From UBA7662 sp943369355 (GTDB lineage: Bacteria; Bacteroidota; Bacteroidia; UBA7662), in assembly GCA_943369355.1 (NCBI GenBank), contig CALRMX020000007.1:62001-126000 (forward strand): 64,000 bases of DNA, written 5' to 3'. Made by a program: the position numbers and the translations under genes. The notes below the pieces were generated by a model that saw only the letters and a list, made by a program, of their open reading frames with translations, searched no databases and was not told where the DNA came from. Position 1 is the first letter of the stretch; every line of letters begins with the position of its first letter. This document shows, piece by piece, positions 1 to 7,491 of this stretch.

Positions 1-878
1 TCGGGATAACGTCTTTTAATTTCGGATGGCATCATTCCCGCAAACAATGCATTCCGGGCAAATTCAGTACTCGTAGGCAGAATGCTGAAATATGGATTAA
101 GACTATCCATTCGGAAATATTCGTTCAGATACGGCTCAATCATACGAAACTGGTCCAGCCGAAGATTATCAATTACAATTAACCATATAGGCGTTCTATC
201 GTCTAAAAGAGGCAGGAATTGTTTCTTGATTACATTAAAACTCAAAACTGGTGAACCATCCTGAGCAGCAAACCAATCTTCGTAATTCGTTTTTACAAAG
301 CGAGCAAACTGGCGATTGGCTTCGTTCTTCTGCATGGTAAAAACCTCTTTCATTCCACCATCCTGGCTGCTTTCAAGCTCTATTTCCCAATACACTAACT
401 TTTGATATACATCTAGCCATTCGGTAAAACTGAGGTCTTCGTTCACGGCCATACCAAGATTTCGAAAGTCTTGTTGATAGCCAGAAGTTGTTTTCTCACT
501 CACCAGACGTTTGTTGTCAATAATTTTTTTAATCGACAGCAATATTTGATTGGGATTGACTGGCTTAATGAGATAATCGGCGATTTTAGAACCTATGGCT
601 TCTTCCATTAAAAATTCCTCTTCGCTTTTGGTAATCATTACTACCGGTAAATTCGGCTTTAGCGATTTAATTTTTGGCAATGCTTCGAGCCCCGATACAC
701 CAGGCATGTTTTCATCGAGAAAAACAATGTCAAAATTTGATTTAGTAACGGCCTCTACAGCATCTTCACCATTGGTTACCGGAGTTACATCATAACCTTT
801 CGCTTTTAAAAATAGAATATGGGGCTTGAGCAGATCGATTTCATCGTCGGCCCAAAGAATGTGAATTTTCTGGCTCAT
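1..878 (-). CDS. porX: PorX-type response regulator with PglZ domain (3' end outside window)
   Basis: Two-component regulator of the type IX secretion system. Translation from the ATG at 878 gives a receiver domain (about residues 1-120; acidic pair D11/D12, phospho-acceptor D55 in FLDENMPG, the lysine in DYLIKP), a linker, and the beginning of an alkaline-phosphatase-like PglZ domain (VIDNLRLDQF, PTSTEFARNA). This receiver-PglZ order is specific to PorX. About 292 residues are inside the window; the family is about 520, so the C-terminal part of the phosphatase fold is cut off by the window edge, not by mutation. In Porphyromonas and Flavobacterium PorX works with the kinase PorY and an ECF sigma factor. 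It is divergent from the HD gene at 959. Confidence 0.93.
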   Translation of the reverse strand, partial: MSQKIHILWADDEIDLLKPHILFLKAKGYDVTPVTNGEDAVEAVTKSNFDIVFLDENMPGVSGLEALPKIKSLKPNLPVVMITKSEEEFLMEEAIGSKIADYLIKPVNPNQILLSIKKIIDNKRLVSEKTTSGYQQDFRNLGMAVNEDLSFTEWLDVYQKLVYWEIELESSQDGGMKEVFTMQKNEANRQFARFVKTNYEDWFAAQDGSPVLSFNVIKKQFLPLLDDRTPIWLIVIDNLRLDQFRMIEPYLNEYFRMDSLNPYFSILPTSTEFARNALFAGMMPSEIKRRYP

Positions 879-958
879 GCTGTGAATTGCGTAAATTAGA
901 CGCCGTTAGGGAAACGAAATTACTGTCTTTTGCGTATCCTCTTTAAATCTTACCTGAA

Positions 959-2194
959 TTGAATAAGAAGAAAATTATTAATGACCCCATTTATGGGTTT
1001 ATTCAATTGCCACATGAGCGTATTTACGACTTAATTCAACACCCCTATTTTCAAAGATTAAGGAGAATAAAACAAGTGGGCATGACCTACCAGGTATATC
1101 CTGGTGCCATGCATAGCCGATACAATCATGCCTTAGGTGCCATGCACTTGATGCAAAAAGCTATCGAAGTTCTTCGCCAAAAAGGGCATTCAATCACCGA
1201 TGACGAAGCTTTAGGTGCACTAACGGCCATTTTGCTACACGACGTGGGTCATGGCCCGTTTAGCCATGCACTCGAATTTTTATTTATCAAAGAAGTCCAC
1301 CACGAAGAAATTTCGCTTCGCATGATGCAGGAAATAAACGAAGAGCATGGTGGAGCTTTACAAACTGCACTGGACATTTTCCAGGGCGTGTACCCTAAAC
1401 GTTTTTTGCACCAACTTGTAAGTAGCCAACTCGATATGGATCGGTTAGATTACCTTACACGCGATAGTTTTTTTACAGGTGTATCGGAAGGAGTGGTGAG
1501 TTGGGACAGAATTATAAATATGCTTTCGGTAGCCAATGATGAATTAGTTATCGAGGAAAAAGGCATCTACAGCATCGAGAAGTTCATTATTGCCCGACGC
1601 CTTATGTATTGGCAGGTATACCTACATAAAACGGTACTATCGGCTGAGTTTATGATTGCGCGTATACTAGAACGAGCAAAACAATTGGCTCTGCAAGGAA
1701 CCAAATTGTTTGGCACCCCTTCTTTACTCTATTTCCTTGAGCAAGATATTGATGCTAAACGTTTCTATACAGATTCGGAAGTAGTAAAGCGCTTTTCAGA
1801 TTTAGACGATCACGACATATTCAGTGCAATTAAAGTTTGGTCGAAACACGACGATTACATTCTAGCACGACTTAGTCATCAACTTTTTAATCGTGAACTG
1901 CACAGAGTACATCTGCAAAATCAGCCTTTCGACCCCGAACTTTTAAATAACTTGGAAAAAACTTTACTTCAAGTACATCCCCAATTAGCAGCTCATTCAC
2001 ACTTTTTTCTAAGCACGGGTACCGTTACCAATAATGCTTATAATCCAGCCACAGATAAGATTTTGATTCTCAAGAAAAATGGAGAAATAAGTGATGTAAC
2101 CGACATTTCTGACAACCTTAACCTCAAGTCGTTAAGCAGTACGGTGGTTAAACATTACTTGTGGCTACCGAAGTGGTTAGAGGCAGCTCTCTAA
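959..2194 (+). CDS. HD superfamily phosphohydrolase (YdhJ/dGTPase-like)
   Basis: Predicted cytosolic metal-dependent phosphohydrolase of 411 residues. The HD metal site is visible as HSRYNH (H52, H57) and LLHDVGHGPFSH (H94, D95, H98), the arrangement of the dNTPase/YdhJ family; the substrate is not known. The start is a TTG at 959: an in-frame stop lies at 944-946, and the protein begins NKKKIINDPIYGF, where family members typically start. It precedes lpxD by about 100 bp, a neighbourhood common in Bacteroidota (HD gene, lpxD, lpxC, lpxA). Family assignment is firm; the biochemical role is open. Confidence 0.88.
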   Translation: MNKKKIINDPIYGFIQLPHERIYDLIQHPYFQRLRRIKQVGMTYQVYPGAMHSRYNHALGAMHLMQKAIEVLRQKGHSITDDEALGALTAILLHDVGHGPFSHALEFLFIKEVHHEEISLRMMQEINEEHGGALQTALDIFQGVYPKRFLHQLVSSQLDMDRLDYLTRDSFFTGVSEGVVSWDRIINMLSVANDELVIEEKGIYSIEKFIIARRLMYWQVYLHKTVLSAEFMIARILERAKQLALQGTKLFGTPSLLYFLEQDIDAKRFYTDSEVVKRFSDLDDHDIFSAIKVWSKHDDYILARLSHQLFNRELHRVHLQNQPFDPELLNNLEKTLLQVHPQLAAHSHFFLSTGTVTNNAYNPATDKILILKKNGEISDVTDISDNLNLKSLSSTVVKHYLWLPKWLEAAL

Positions 2195-2296
2195 CGTTAT
2201 TTGGGTATTTATTAAGTTTTTGTTAACGATGCGCACCAGCGATTTTTTGATAGTCGAGGTATTTTCGGATATTTGTCGACTATTCAAAAAAAATTA

Positions 2297-3340
2297 ATGC
2301 AATTCACAGCTCAGGAACTCGCTGAAATTATCGGAGGAACGGTTGAAGGTAATCCTCTCGTTAAAGTCAGCAAATTGGCAAAAATCGAAGAAGCAGATCA
2401 TTTTTCGGTCAGCTTTATTGCCAACCCGAAATACCTGGGATTTTTGAATACAACCAAAGCTGCGGTACTTATTCTGAGTAAGGACCTTGATCTTGAGCAC
2501 CAACCAGCGGCCACAGTCATTCGGGTAGATGACCCATACTTAGGTTTTTCCAAATTGCTGAATCTATACGATACCAGCGCCATTTTACTTTCTGGGATTG
2601 AAAAACATGCACATGTATCCCCAGATGTTGAACTTGGTCAAGATTGTTATGTGGCCTCTTTTGCCTATGTAAGTTCAGGTGTGCAACTCGGAAAAAATGT
2701 TAAAGTGTTTCCCGGCGTTTACATCGGACCTAATGTAAAAATCGGAGATAATACTATTCTTTACGCCAATGTGAGTATTCAGCGCGATTGCGAAATTGGT
2801 AAAGATTGTATACTTCATCCCGGAGTAGTTGTAGGAAGCGATGGATTTGGTTTTGCCCCTCAAAAAGACGGGACATACAGTAAAATAGCCCAAAACGGTA
2901 ATGTTGTTATTGAAGACAATGTAGAAATCGGTGCAAACGCTGCTATCGACAGAGCAACCATGGGCTCAACTGTAATCAAAAAGGGTGTCAAACTCGACAA
3001 TATGGTGCACATTGCTCATAATGTAGAGATAGGTGAGAATACTGTCATTGCTGCACAATCGGGTGTTTCGGGAAGCACGAGGATCGCCCATAATGTGGTG
3101 GTTGGTGGGCAGGTCGGCTTCGTAGGTCACCTCTATATCGCTCCATTCACGCAATTTGGAGCACAAAGCGGTGTTACTCGTTCGGTAAACGATCCGAATA
3201 AGAAGTATAACGGCACCCCGATACAAGAGTACATGGGGTCGATGAGATCAAATGCTACTTTTAGAAGACTTCCTGAATTGGAAAAACGTATTATTGAGCT
3301 GGAAAAAATTATTGCCCAGCTTACGATAACCCAAAAATAA
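2297..3340 (+). CDS. lpxD: UDP-3-O-acylglucosamine N-acyltransferase LpxD
   Basis: Third step of lipid A synthesis: transfers a 3-hydroxyacyl chain from ACP to the 2-amino group of UDP-3-O-acyl-glucosamine. The N-terminal uridine-binding domain (residues 1-100) is followed by a left-handed beta-helix of hexapeptide repeats (about 105-320), including the segment NMVHIAHNVEIG that carries the catalytic histidine, and a short C-terminal helix. I chose ATG 2297 (MQFTAQELAEIIGG, 347 residues), which matches the usual LpxD start; an in-frame TTG at 2273 would add eight residues. It is first in the lpxD-lpxC/fabZ-lpxA-ATPase operon, with 3 bp to the next gene. Confidence 0.95.
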   Translation: MQFTAQELAEIIGGTVEGNPLVKVSKLAKIEEADHFSVSFIANPKYLGFLNTTKAAVLILSKDLDLEHQPAATVIRVDDPYLGFSKLLNLYDTSAILLSGIEKHAHVSPDVELGQDCYVASFAYVSSGVQLGKNVKVFPGVYIGPNVKIGDNTILYANVSIQRDCEIGKDCILHPGVVVGSDGFGFAPQKDGTYSKIAQNGNVVIEDNVEIGANAAIDRATMGSTVIKKGVKLDNMVHIAHNVEIGENTVIAAQSGVSGSTRIAHNVVVGGQVGFVGHLYIAPFTQFGAQSGVTRSVNDPNKKYNGTPIQEYMGSMRSNATFRRLPELEKRIIELEKIIAQLTITQK

Positions 3341-3343
3341 AGC

Positions 3344-4744
3344 ATGAGCGAAAAGCAACGCACCATCGGGTCGCCGGTGAGCATTTCTGGTGTGGGAATA
3401 CATACGGGGGCAATGGTCAACATGACCTTTAAGCCCGCACCTGTAAATCATGGTTTTGTATTTAAACGAATTGACCTTGACGGTCAGCCAGAAATACCAG
3501 CCTTAGTTGACTTTGTTGTTGATACTAGTCGTGGCACAACGCTACAAAAAGGCAATGCTCGAGTACACACGGTAGAGCATACCCTTGCTGCTTTGGTAGG
3601 CATGCAACTCGACAATTTATTGATCGAATTGGATGGCCCAGAAACCCCTATAGCCGATGGCAGCTCTATCGAGTTCATTCGAGCTCTTGAGCCTGCAGGT
3701 ATTGTAGAGCAGGATGCACTGAGAAACTACTTGGAAATCACCGAGAACTTCCATTTTTACGATCCCACCAAAGACGTAGAAATCACCATAATGCCGCATG
3801 ATCACTATCGTATTTCGGTATTGATAGATTATGACTCACCCGTCTTGGGTACACAGCATGCTACGTTGAACCATATTGCAGATTTCAAAGATGAAATTTC
3901 GTCGTGCAGAACATTTTGTTTTCTTCACGAGCTACAAATGCTCCTAGATCATAATTTGATCAAGGGGGGTGATTTGAATAATGCGATTGTTGTGGTTGAC
4001 AAGGTGGTAGATGACGAAGAATTGAATGAGCTTGCCAAGGCTTTCAACAAGCCTCGCATGGAGGTGCGAAAAGAAGGCATCCTGAATAATGTAGAATTAA
4101 GATTCGTTAATGAGCCTGCACGCCATAAATTACTGGATGTTGTTGGCGATTTGGCGCTCTTAGGAAGGCCCATTAAAGGCCATGTAATTGCTTCGAAACC
4201 TGGCCATGCGGGGAATGTTGATTTTTGTAAAAACCTCAAGGCCAGTTTAAAGAAAAAAGTACAAAAAAGGGATATTCCCCGCTACGACCCTGACGTTGAA
4301 CCTATTTTCGATGTAAATAAGATTATGGAATTCCTGCCACACAGGTATCCATTTCTACTCGTCGACAAAATCATCGAGTTGAGTGAAAACCACGTTGTAG
4401 GTGTAAAAAACGTAAGCATGAATGAGCCTCATTTTATGGGGCACTTCCCGAATAACCCCGTTATGCCAGGCGTTTTGTCTATCGAAGCAATGGCGCAAAC
4501 AGGCGGAATCTTATGTTTAAGCCTCATGGATGACCCGGGAGGCTATTGGACGTATTTTCTAAAAATAGATAACGCTAAATTTAAAGACAAAGTAGTCCCA
4601 GGTGACACACTCATCTTTAAATTGGTACTCAAAGAACCCATCAGACGTGGGATATGTCAAATGTACGGTCAAGCCTTTGTTGGGAATAAACTTGTACTGG
4701 AAGCAGATCTTATGGCTCAACTTGTTAAGAAGACGAACGCATGA
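3344..4744 (+). CDS. lpxC/fabZ: Bifunctional UDP-3-O-acyl-GlcNAc deacetylase / 3-hydroxyacyl-ACP dehydratase (LpxC-FabZ fusion)
   Basis: Two enzymes in one 466-residue chain. Residues 1-305 are LpxC, the zinc deacetylase committing to lipid A: H79 in VHTVEHTLAAL, and the LLDVVGDLALLG and KPGHAGN segments that hold the remaining zinc and catalytic residues. Residues 320-466 are FabZ, the hot-dog dehydratase of fatty acid elongation: FLPHRYPFLLVDKI and GHFPNNPVMPGVLSIEA with the active-site His and Glu. The fusion is normal in Bacteroidota and is not a sequencing artefact. The ATG lies 3 bp after lpxD, and the gene overlaps lpxA by 4 bp (ATGA). LpxC and FabZ compete for the same precursor pool, so the fusion ties their levels together. 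Confidence 0.97.
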   Translation: MSEKQRTIGSPVSISGVGIHTGAMVNMTFKPAPVNHGFVFKRIDLDGQPEIPALVDFVVDTSRGTTLQKGNARVHTVEHTLAALVGMQLDNLLIELDGPETPIADGSSIEFIRALEPAGIVEQDALRNYLEITENFHFYDPTKDVEITIMPHDHYRISVLIDYDSPVLGTQHATLNHIADFKDEISSCRTFCFLHELQMLLDHNLIKGGDLNNAIVVVDKVVDDEELNELAKAFNKPRMEVRKEGILNNVELRFVNEPARHKLLDVVGDLALLGRPIKGHVIASKPGHAGNVDFCKNLKASLKKKVQKRDIPRYDPDVEPIFDVNKIMEFLPHRYPFLLVDKIIELSENHVVGVKNVSMNEPHFMGHFPNNPVMPGVLSIEAMAQTGGILCLSLMDDPGGYWTYFLKIDNAKFKDKVVPGDTLIFKLVLKEPIRRGICQMYGQAFVGNKLVLEADLMAQLVKKTNA

Positions 4745-5520
4745 ATCAACCCTTAGCCTCAATACATCCGAACGCAAAAATTGCCTCCGACGTAATTATT
4801 TCTCCCTTCGTAACGATTGAAGGTGACGTTGAAATTGGAGAAGGCTCTTGGATTGGTCCAAATGTAACCATATTTGATGGAGCGCGAATTGGCAAACACG
4901 TTAAGATTTACCCTGGTGCCGTTATTTCGGCAGCGCCACAAGATCTGAAGTACCAAGGCGAAAAAACACATACCTATATCGGCGACCACACCATTGTACG
5001 CGAATGTGTCACCGTGAACAGAGGAACACGCGACAAAATGAAAACAGTGGTTGGCGACCATTGTTTGCTCATGGCGTATTCACATATTGCTCATGACTGT
5101 ATAGTAGGGAATCATGTAATACTTGCCAATTTAGCTACGTTGGCTGGGCATATTTTGGTTGAAGATTGGGCCATTTTGGAAGGCATGGTAGCGGTTCAAC
5201 AATTCGTAACGGTAGGAGCTCATTCTTTTGTAGGTGGAGGCTCACTGGTAAGAAAAGATGTACCACCATTTGTAAAAGCAGCCAAAGAGCCCTTGTGCTT
5301 TGCCGGAGTTAATGTAATTGGTTTAAGGCGTAGAGGCTTTAGCGAAGAGATGATTAGGCAAGTAGAAGACATTTATAGAATTATTTATGTCCGAGGCTAC
5401 AACATCACGAAGGCTCTCGACATTGTAGACAGTGAAATCGCGGAGTCGGCCGAAAAAGCACGCATACTCGACTTCATTCGTTCCTCTACGTATGGGGTAA
5501 TCAAAGGCATGATAGAATGA
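4741..5520 (+). CDS. lpxA: Acyl-ACP--UDP-N-acetylglucosamine O-acyltransferase LpxA
   Basis: First enzyme of lipid A synthesis, acylating UDP-GlcNAc at the 3-OH. 259 residues, the usual length: a left-handed beta-helix of hexapeptide repeats (residues 1-185) with catalytic H118 in SHIAHDC, the LVRKDVPPFVKAA segment, and a C-terminal helical domain (GLRRRGFSEE). It overlaps the upstream LpxC-FabZ stop by 4 bp and the downstream ATPase start by 4 bp (both ATGA), so translation of the three genes is probably coupled. Confidence 0.96.
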   Translation: MNQPLASIHPNAKIASDVIISPFVTIEGDVEIGEGSWIGPNVTIFDGARIGKHVKIYPGAVISAAPQDLKYQGEKTHTYIGDHTIVRECVTVNRGTRDKMKTVVGDHCLLMAYSHIAHDCIVGNHVILANLATLAGHILVEDWAILEGMVAVQQFVTVGAHSFVGGGSLVRKDVPPFVKAAKEPLCFAGVNVIGLRRRGFSEEMIRQVEDIYRIIYVRGYNITKALDIVDSEIAESAEKARILDFIRSSTYGVIKGMIE

Positions 5521-6149
5521 TGGACGAGGTGAGCATACACCTCACCCGTGCTGGCAAACGCTACAATCGTGACTGGATATTCAGGAACCTCGTTTTAGAG
5601 CTTCCTTCTGGTTCAAAGACAGCACTCATTGGTCCGAATGGATCTGGAAAATCTACCTTGTTAGGTGTCCTTTCTTCTTTTCTATCCTTAAGCGAAGGAG
5701 AGATTCATTGGAAAAAAAATGGGGTTATCCTTGAGAAAGAAAAAATCTTCGAGCAAATCGCCATTTGTGCACCGTATCTCGACATTCCGGAAATGTATTC
5801 CGCAACAGAGCTTTTTGAGTTTCACTTTGGACTGAAAAAAAAGTTTGGTTCCGCTACCAATCAAGCACTACTTGAAAATGCTGGTCTTGGCACAGTAGGG
5901 AATAAATTAATTCGAGATTACTCATCGGGCATGAAACAACGCATTAAGTTGCTCTTGGCATTTTATTCCGACGTTCCTGTTTTACTCCTTGATGAACCTA
6001 CCTCTAACCTAGACGCGAGCGGTATAAATTGGTACAATCGCCTACTCAAAGAATTGCCACCTCACAGAACCCTGATCGTGGCAAGTAACCTGGGATACGA
6101 ATACGAAATTTGTGATCAGCAGTTAAAACTGTCTGATTTCAAAAACTGA
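5517..6149 (+). CDS. ABC transporter ATP-binding protein
   Basis: Single nucleotide-binding domain of 210 residues: Walker A GPNGSGKST (about 38-46), signature YSSGMKQR (about 140-147), and Walker B VLLLDEPTSNLD. No membrane subunit is encoded nearby, so its partner permease is unknown. It is the last gene of the lipid A operon (ATGA overlap with lpxA), where many Bacteroidota have efp instead. The position might hint at envelope export, but the sequence does not show a substrate. The sequence-based call is an ABC ATPase and no more. Confidence 0.85.
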   Translation: MMDEVSIHLTRAGKRYNRDWIFRNLVLELPSGSKTALIGPNGSGKSTLLGVLSSFLSLSEGEIHWKKNGVILEKEKIFEQIAICAPYLDIPEMYSATELFEFHFGLKKKFGSATNQALLENAGLGTVGNKLIRDYSSGMKQRIKLLLAFYSDVPVLLLDEPTSNLDASGINWYNRLLKELPPHRTLIVASNLGYEYEICDQQLKLSDFKN

Positions 6150-6272
6150 AAACGTCTACTTTTCTGGAATTATAGACAAACATTCCGTTAAACTGGACAC
6201 CTTTTTATAATTGAGCTCCATTTTGAGCCATCGCAATTGCACTGAAATGAAAGAAGCGAACGCTCATTAGTT

Positions 6273-6288
6273 TGGCATGAAGCTTGCA
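6273..6288 (+). promoter_or_regulatory. Sigma-54 (-24/-12) promoter, consensus match
   Basis: TGGCATG at 6273-6279 (-24 element), four bases, then TTGCA at 6284-6288 (-12 element). The GG and GC dinucleotides are separated by exactly 10 bp, matching YTGGCAYG-N4-TTGCW. It lies in a gap with no downstream gene on this strand: the next gene (dprA) is on the opposite strand, so the element would drive only the short region up to the terminator at 6335-6358. Confidence 0.55.
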
Positions 6289-6298
6289 CATCCGAAAC

Positions 6299-6358
6299 GT
6301 CTTCATTTTTCATCAGGTAGTATTTTTTAACATTAGGGGTCTTCGGACCCCTTTTTTT
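6299..6358 (+). ncRNA. Candidate small RNA between a sigma-54 promoter and a terminator
   Basis: Inferred transcript of about 60 nt, starting about 12 bp after the -12 element (near 6299) and ending in the T-run of the hairpin at 6335-6358. No credible ORF is present. The first half is U-rich and little structured (CTTCATTTTTCATCAGG), which could be a pairing region; the second half is the terminator. Alternative: the hairpin only ends the lpx operon and the promoter match is chance. Confidence 0.35.
6335..6358 (+). terminator. Rho-independent terminator with TTCG tetraloop
   Basis: Perfect 7-bp stem: AGGGGTC at 6335-6341, loop TTCG at 6342-6345, GACCCCT at 6346-6352, followed by a T-run to 6358. 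It ends the lpxD-to-ATPase operon or the candidate small RNA. The dprA stop codon (minus strand) lies in the T-run at 6357-6359, so the hairpin also sits immediately downstream of dprA. Confidence 0.85.
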
Positions 6359-7469
6359 ATGCTGTTCGCAAGTAGTACTTGCCCGGTAAAGCTCGAACCA
6401 ATCCTTTTAATTCGAGCGCCAACAGCACTGCAGATAGCTTTGAAAGAGAAAAAACTGTTTGTAAAGCAAGTTCATCGATACCCAACTGATTGGATGGTGA
6501 TAAAAAATCAAAAACATATTGTTCATCGTCCGACAACTCCGGGAATAGTAAAAGTTGTTTGTTCTGATTCGTTTCCTCGCCACTCGTCCAGGCCAACGCT
6601 TCCAAAAGATCTTCTGAACTCGTTAGTAATCCTGCTTTATTGCTTTTAATAAGAGCATTACAACCGCTACTGAATGCGTCGGTTACGCGACCAGGGAAAG
6701 CGAAGACATCTCTGTTATAGCCGATCGCCAAATCAGCGGTAATTAAGGCACCCCCGTTCGTAGCAGCCTCAATCACTACCACCGCATCCACCATACCCGC
6801 TACAATTCGGTTTCTTTTCGGAAAATTCTCTTTATCCGGTTCTGCCTCATGAAAAAGTTCAGTCAATAGCCCTCCGTGGGCTTTCATTTTTTCGGCAACA
6901 AGTTTATGTGCTGCAGGGTACACCCTAGAAAGACCATTCCCCAAAACCCCAATGGTGGGCAAGCCAGCCTCCAGAGCGGCTCGGTGAGCGGCGATGTCGA
7001 TTCCATAAGCTAGGCCGGATACAATCATTACATTCCAGGCACTTAATCCCAAGATGAATTGACGAGTTAACTCGAGCCCATACGGGCTTGCCTTTCTTGT
7101 ACCCACCACAGCTATGATTCTCATGCTATTTAAGTCGGTGTTTCCATTAAAAAACAAAACCGATGGGAAATCGGGGGCTTGGCGCAAACGCTGCGGAAAG
7201 CTAGCATCTCGGTAGTCTAACGCCCTTACTTTTTCTTTGAGACACCAGTTCAACTCTGCCTCCGCCTGTTTAAAAGCTAATCCGTTTTTAACTGCTTCCG
7301 AAACTCTTGGGCCTATCCCTGGGATGGTTTCCATTAACCTACGGCTGCTCTTGCAAACCTCTGTTGCACTTCCAAAACGCTGGATTAGCGCACGCGTAAT
7401 TTGGTTCCCAACCCCTGGCGTTTCCAGCAAGGCGAGCAGATGCAATAATTCTGTTTGTTGACTTGACAT
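6357..7469 (-). CDS. dprA: DNA-processing protein DprA
   Basis: Loads RecA onto incoming single-stranded DNA during natural transformation. 370 residues: N-terminal helix-hairpin-helix (IPGIGPRVSEAVKNG, about 48-62), the Rossmann-like DprA/Smf domain (VVGTRKASPYG, VSGLAYGIDIAAHRAAL, GVLGNGLSRVYPAAH, NFPKRNRIVAGM) and a C-terminal winged helix (about 310-370). The ATG at 7469 gives the family's usual length. It is a single gene, convergent with the lpx operon and divergent from the TonB receptor at 7492. dprA alone does not show competence, as it is nearly universal. Confidence 0.95.
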   Translation of the reverse strand: MSSQQTELLHLLALLETPGVGNQITRALIQRFGSATEVCKSSRRLMETIPGIGPRVSEAVKNGLAFKQAEAELNWCLKEKVRALDYRDASFPQRLRQAPDFPSVLFFNGNTDLNSMRIIAVVGTRKASPYGLELTRQFILGLSAWNVMIVSGLAYGIDIAAHRAALEAGLPTIGVLGNGLSRVYPAAHKLVAEKMKAHGGLLTELFHEAEPDKENFPKRNRIVAGMVDAVVVIEAATNGGALITADLAIGYNRDVFAFPGRVTDAFSSGCNALIKSNKAGLLTSSEDLLEALAWTSGEETNQNKQLLLFPELSDDEQYVFDFLSPSNQLGIDELALQTVFSLSKLSAVLLALELKGLVRALPGKYYLRTA

Positions 7470-7491
7470 AGGAGGTTAATTTAGCAGGTAG

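Noticed and set aside
3344..4744. LpxC-FabZ read-through as a possible missed stop
   Set aside because: The same fusion is standard in Bacteroidota and both domains are intact.
6284..6649. Open frame starting in the 6150-6356 gap
   Set aside because: It crosses the terminator hairpin and runs antisense to dprA; composition is unlike the neighbouring genes.
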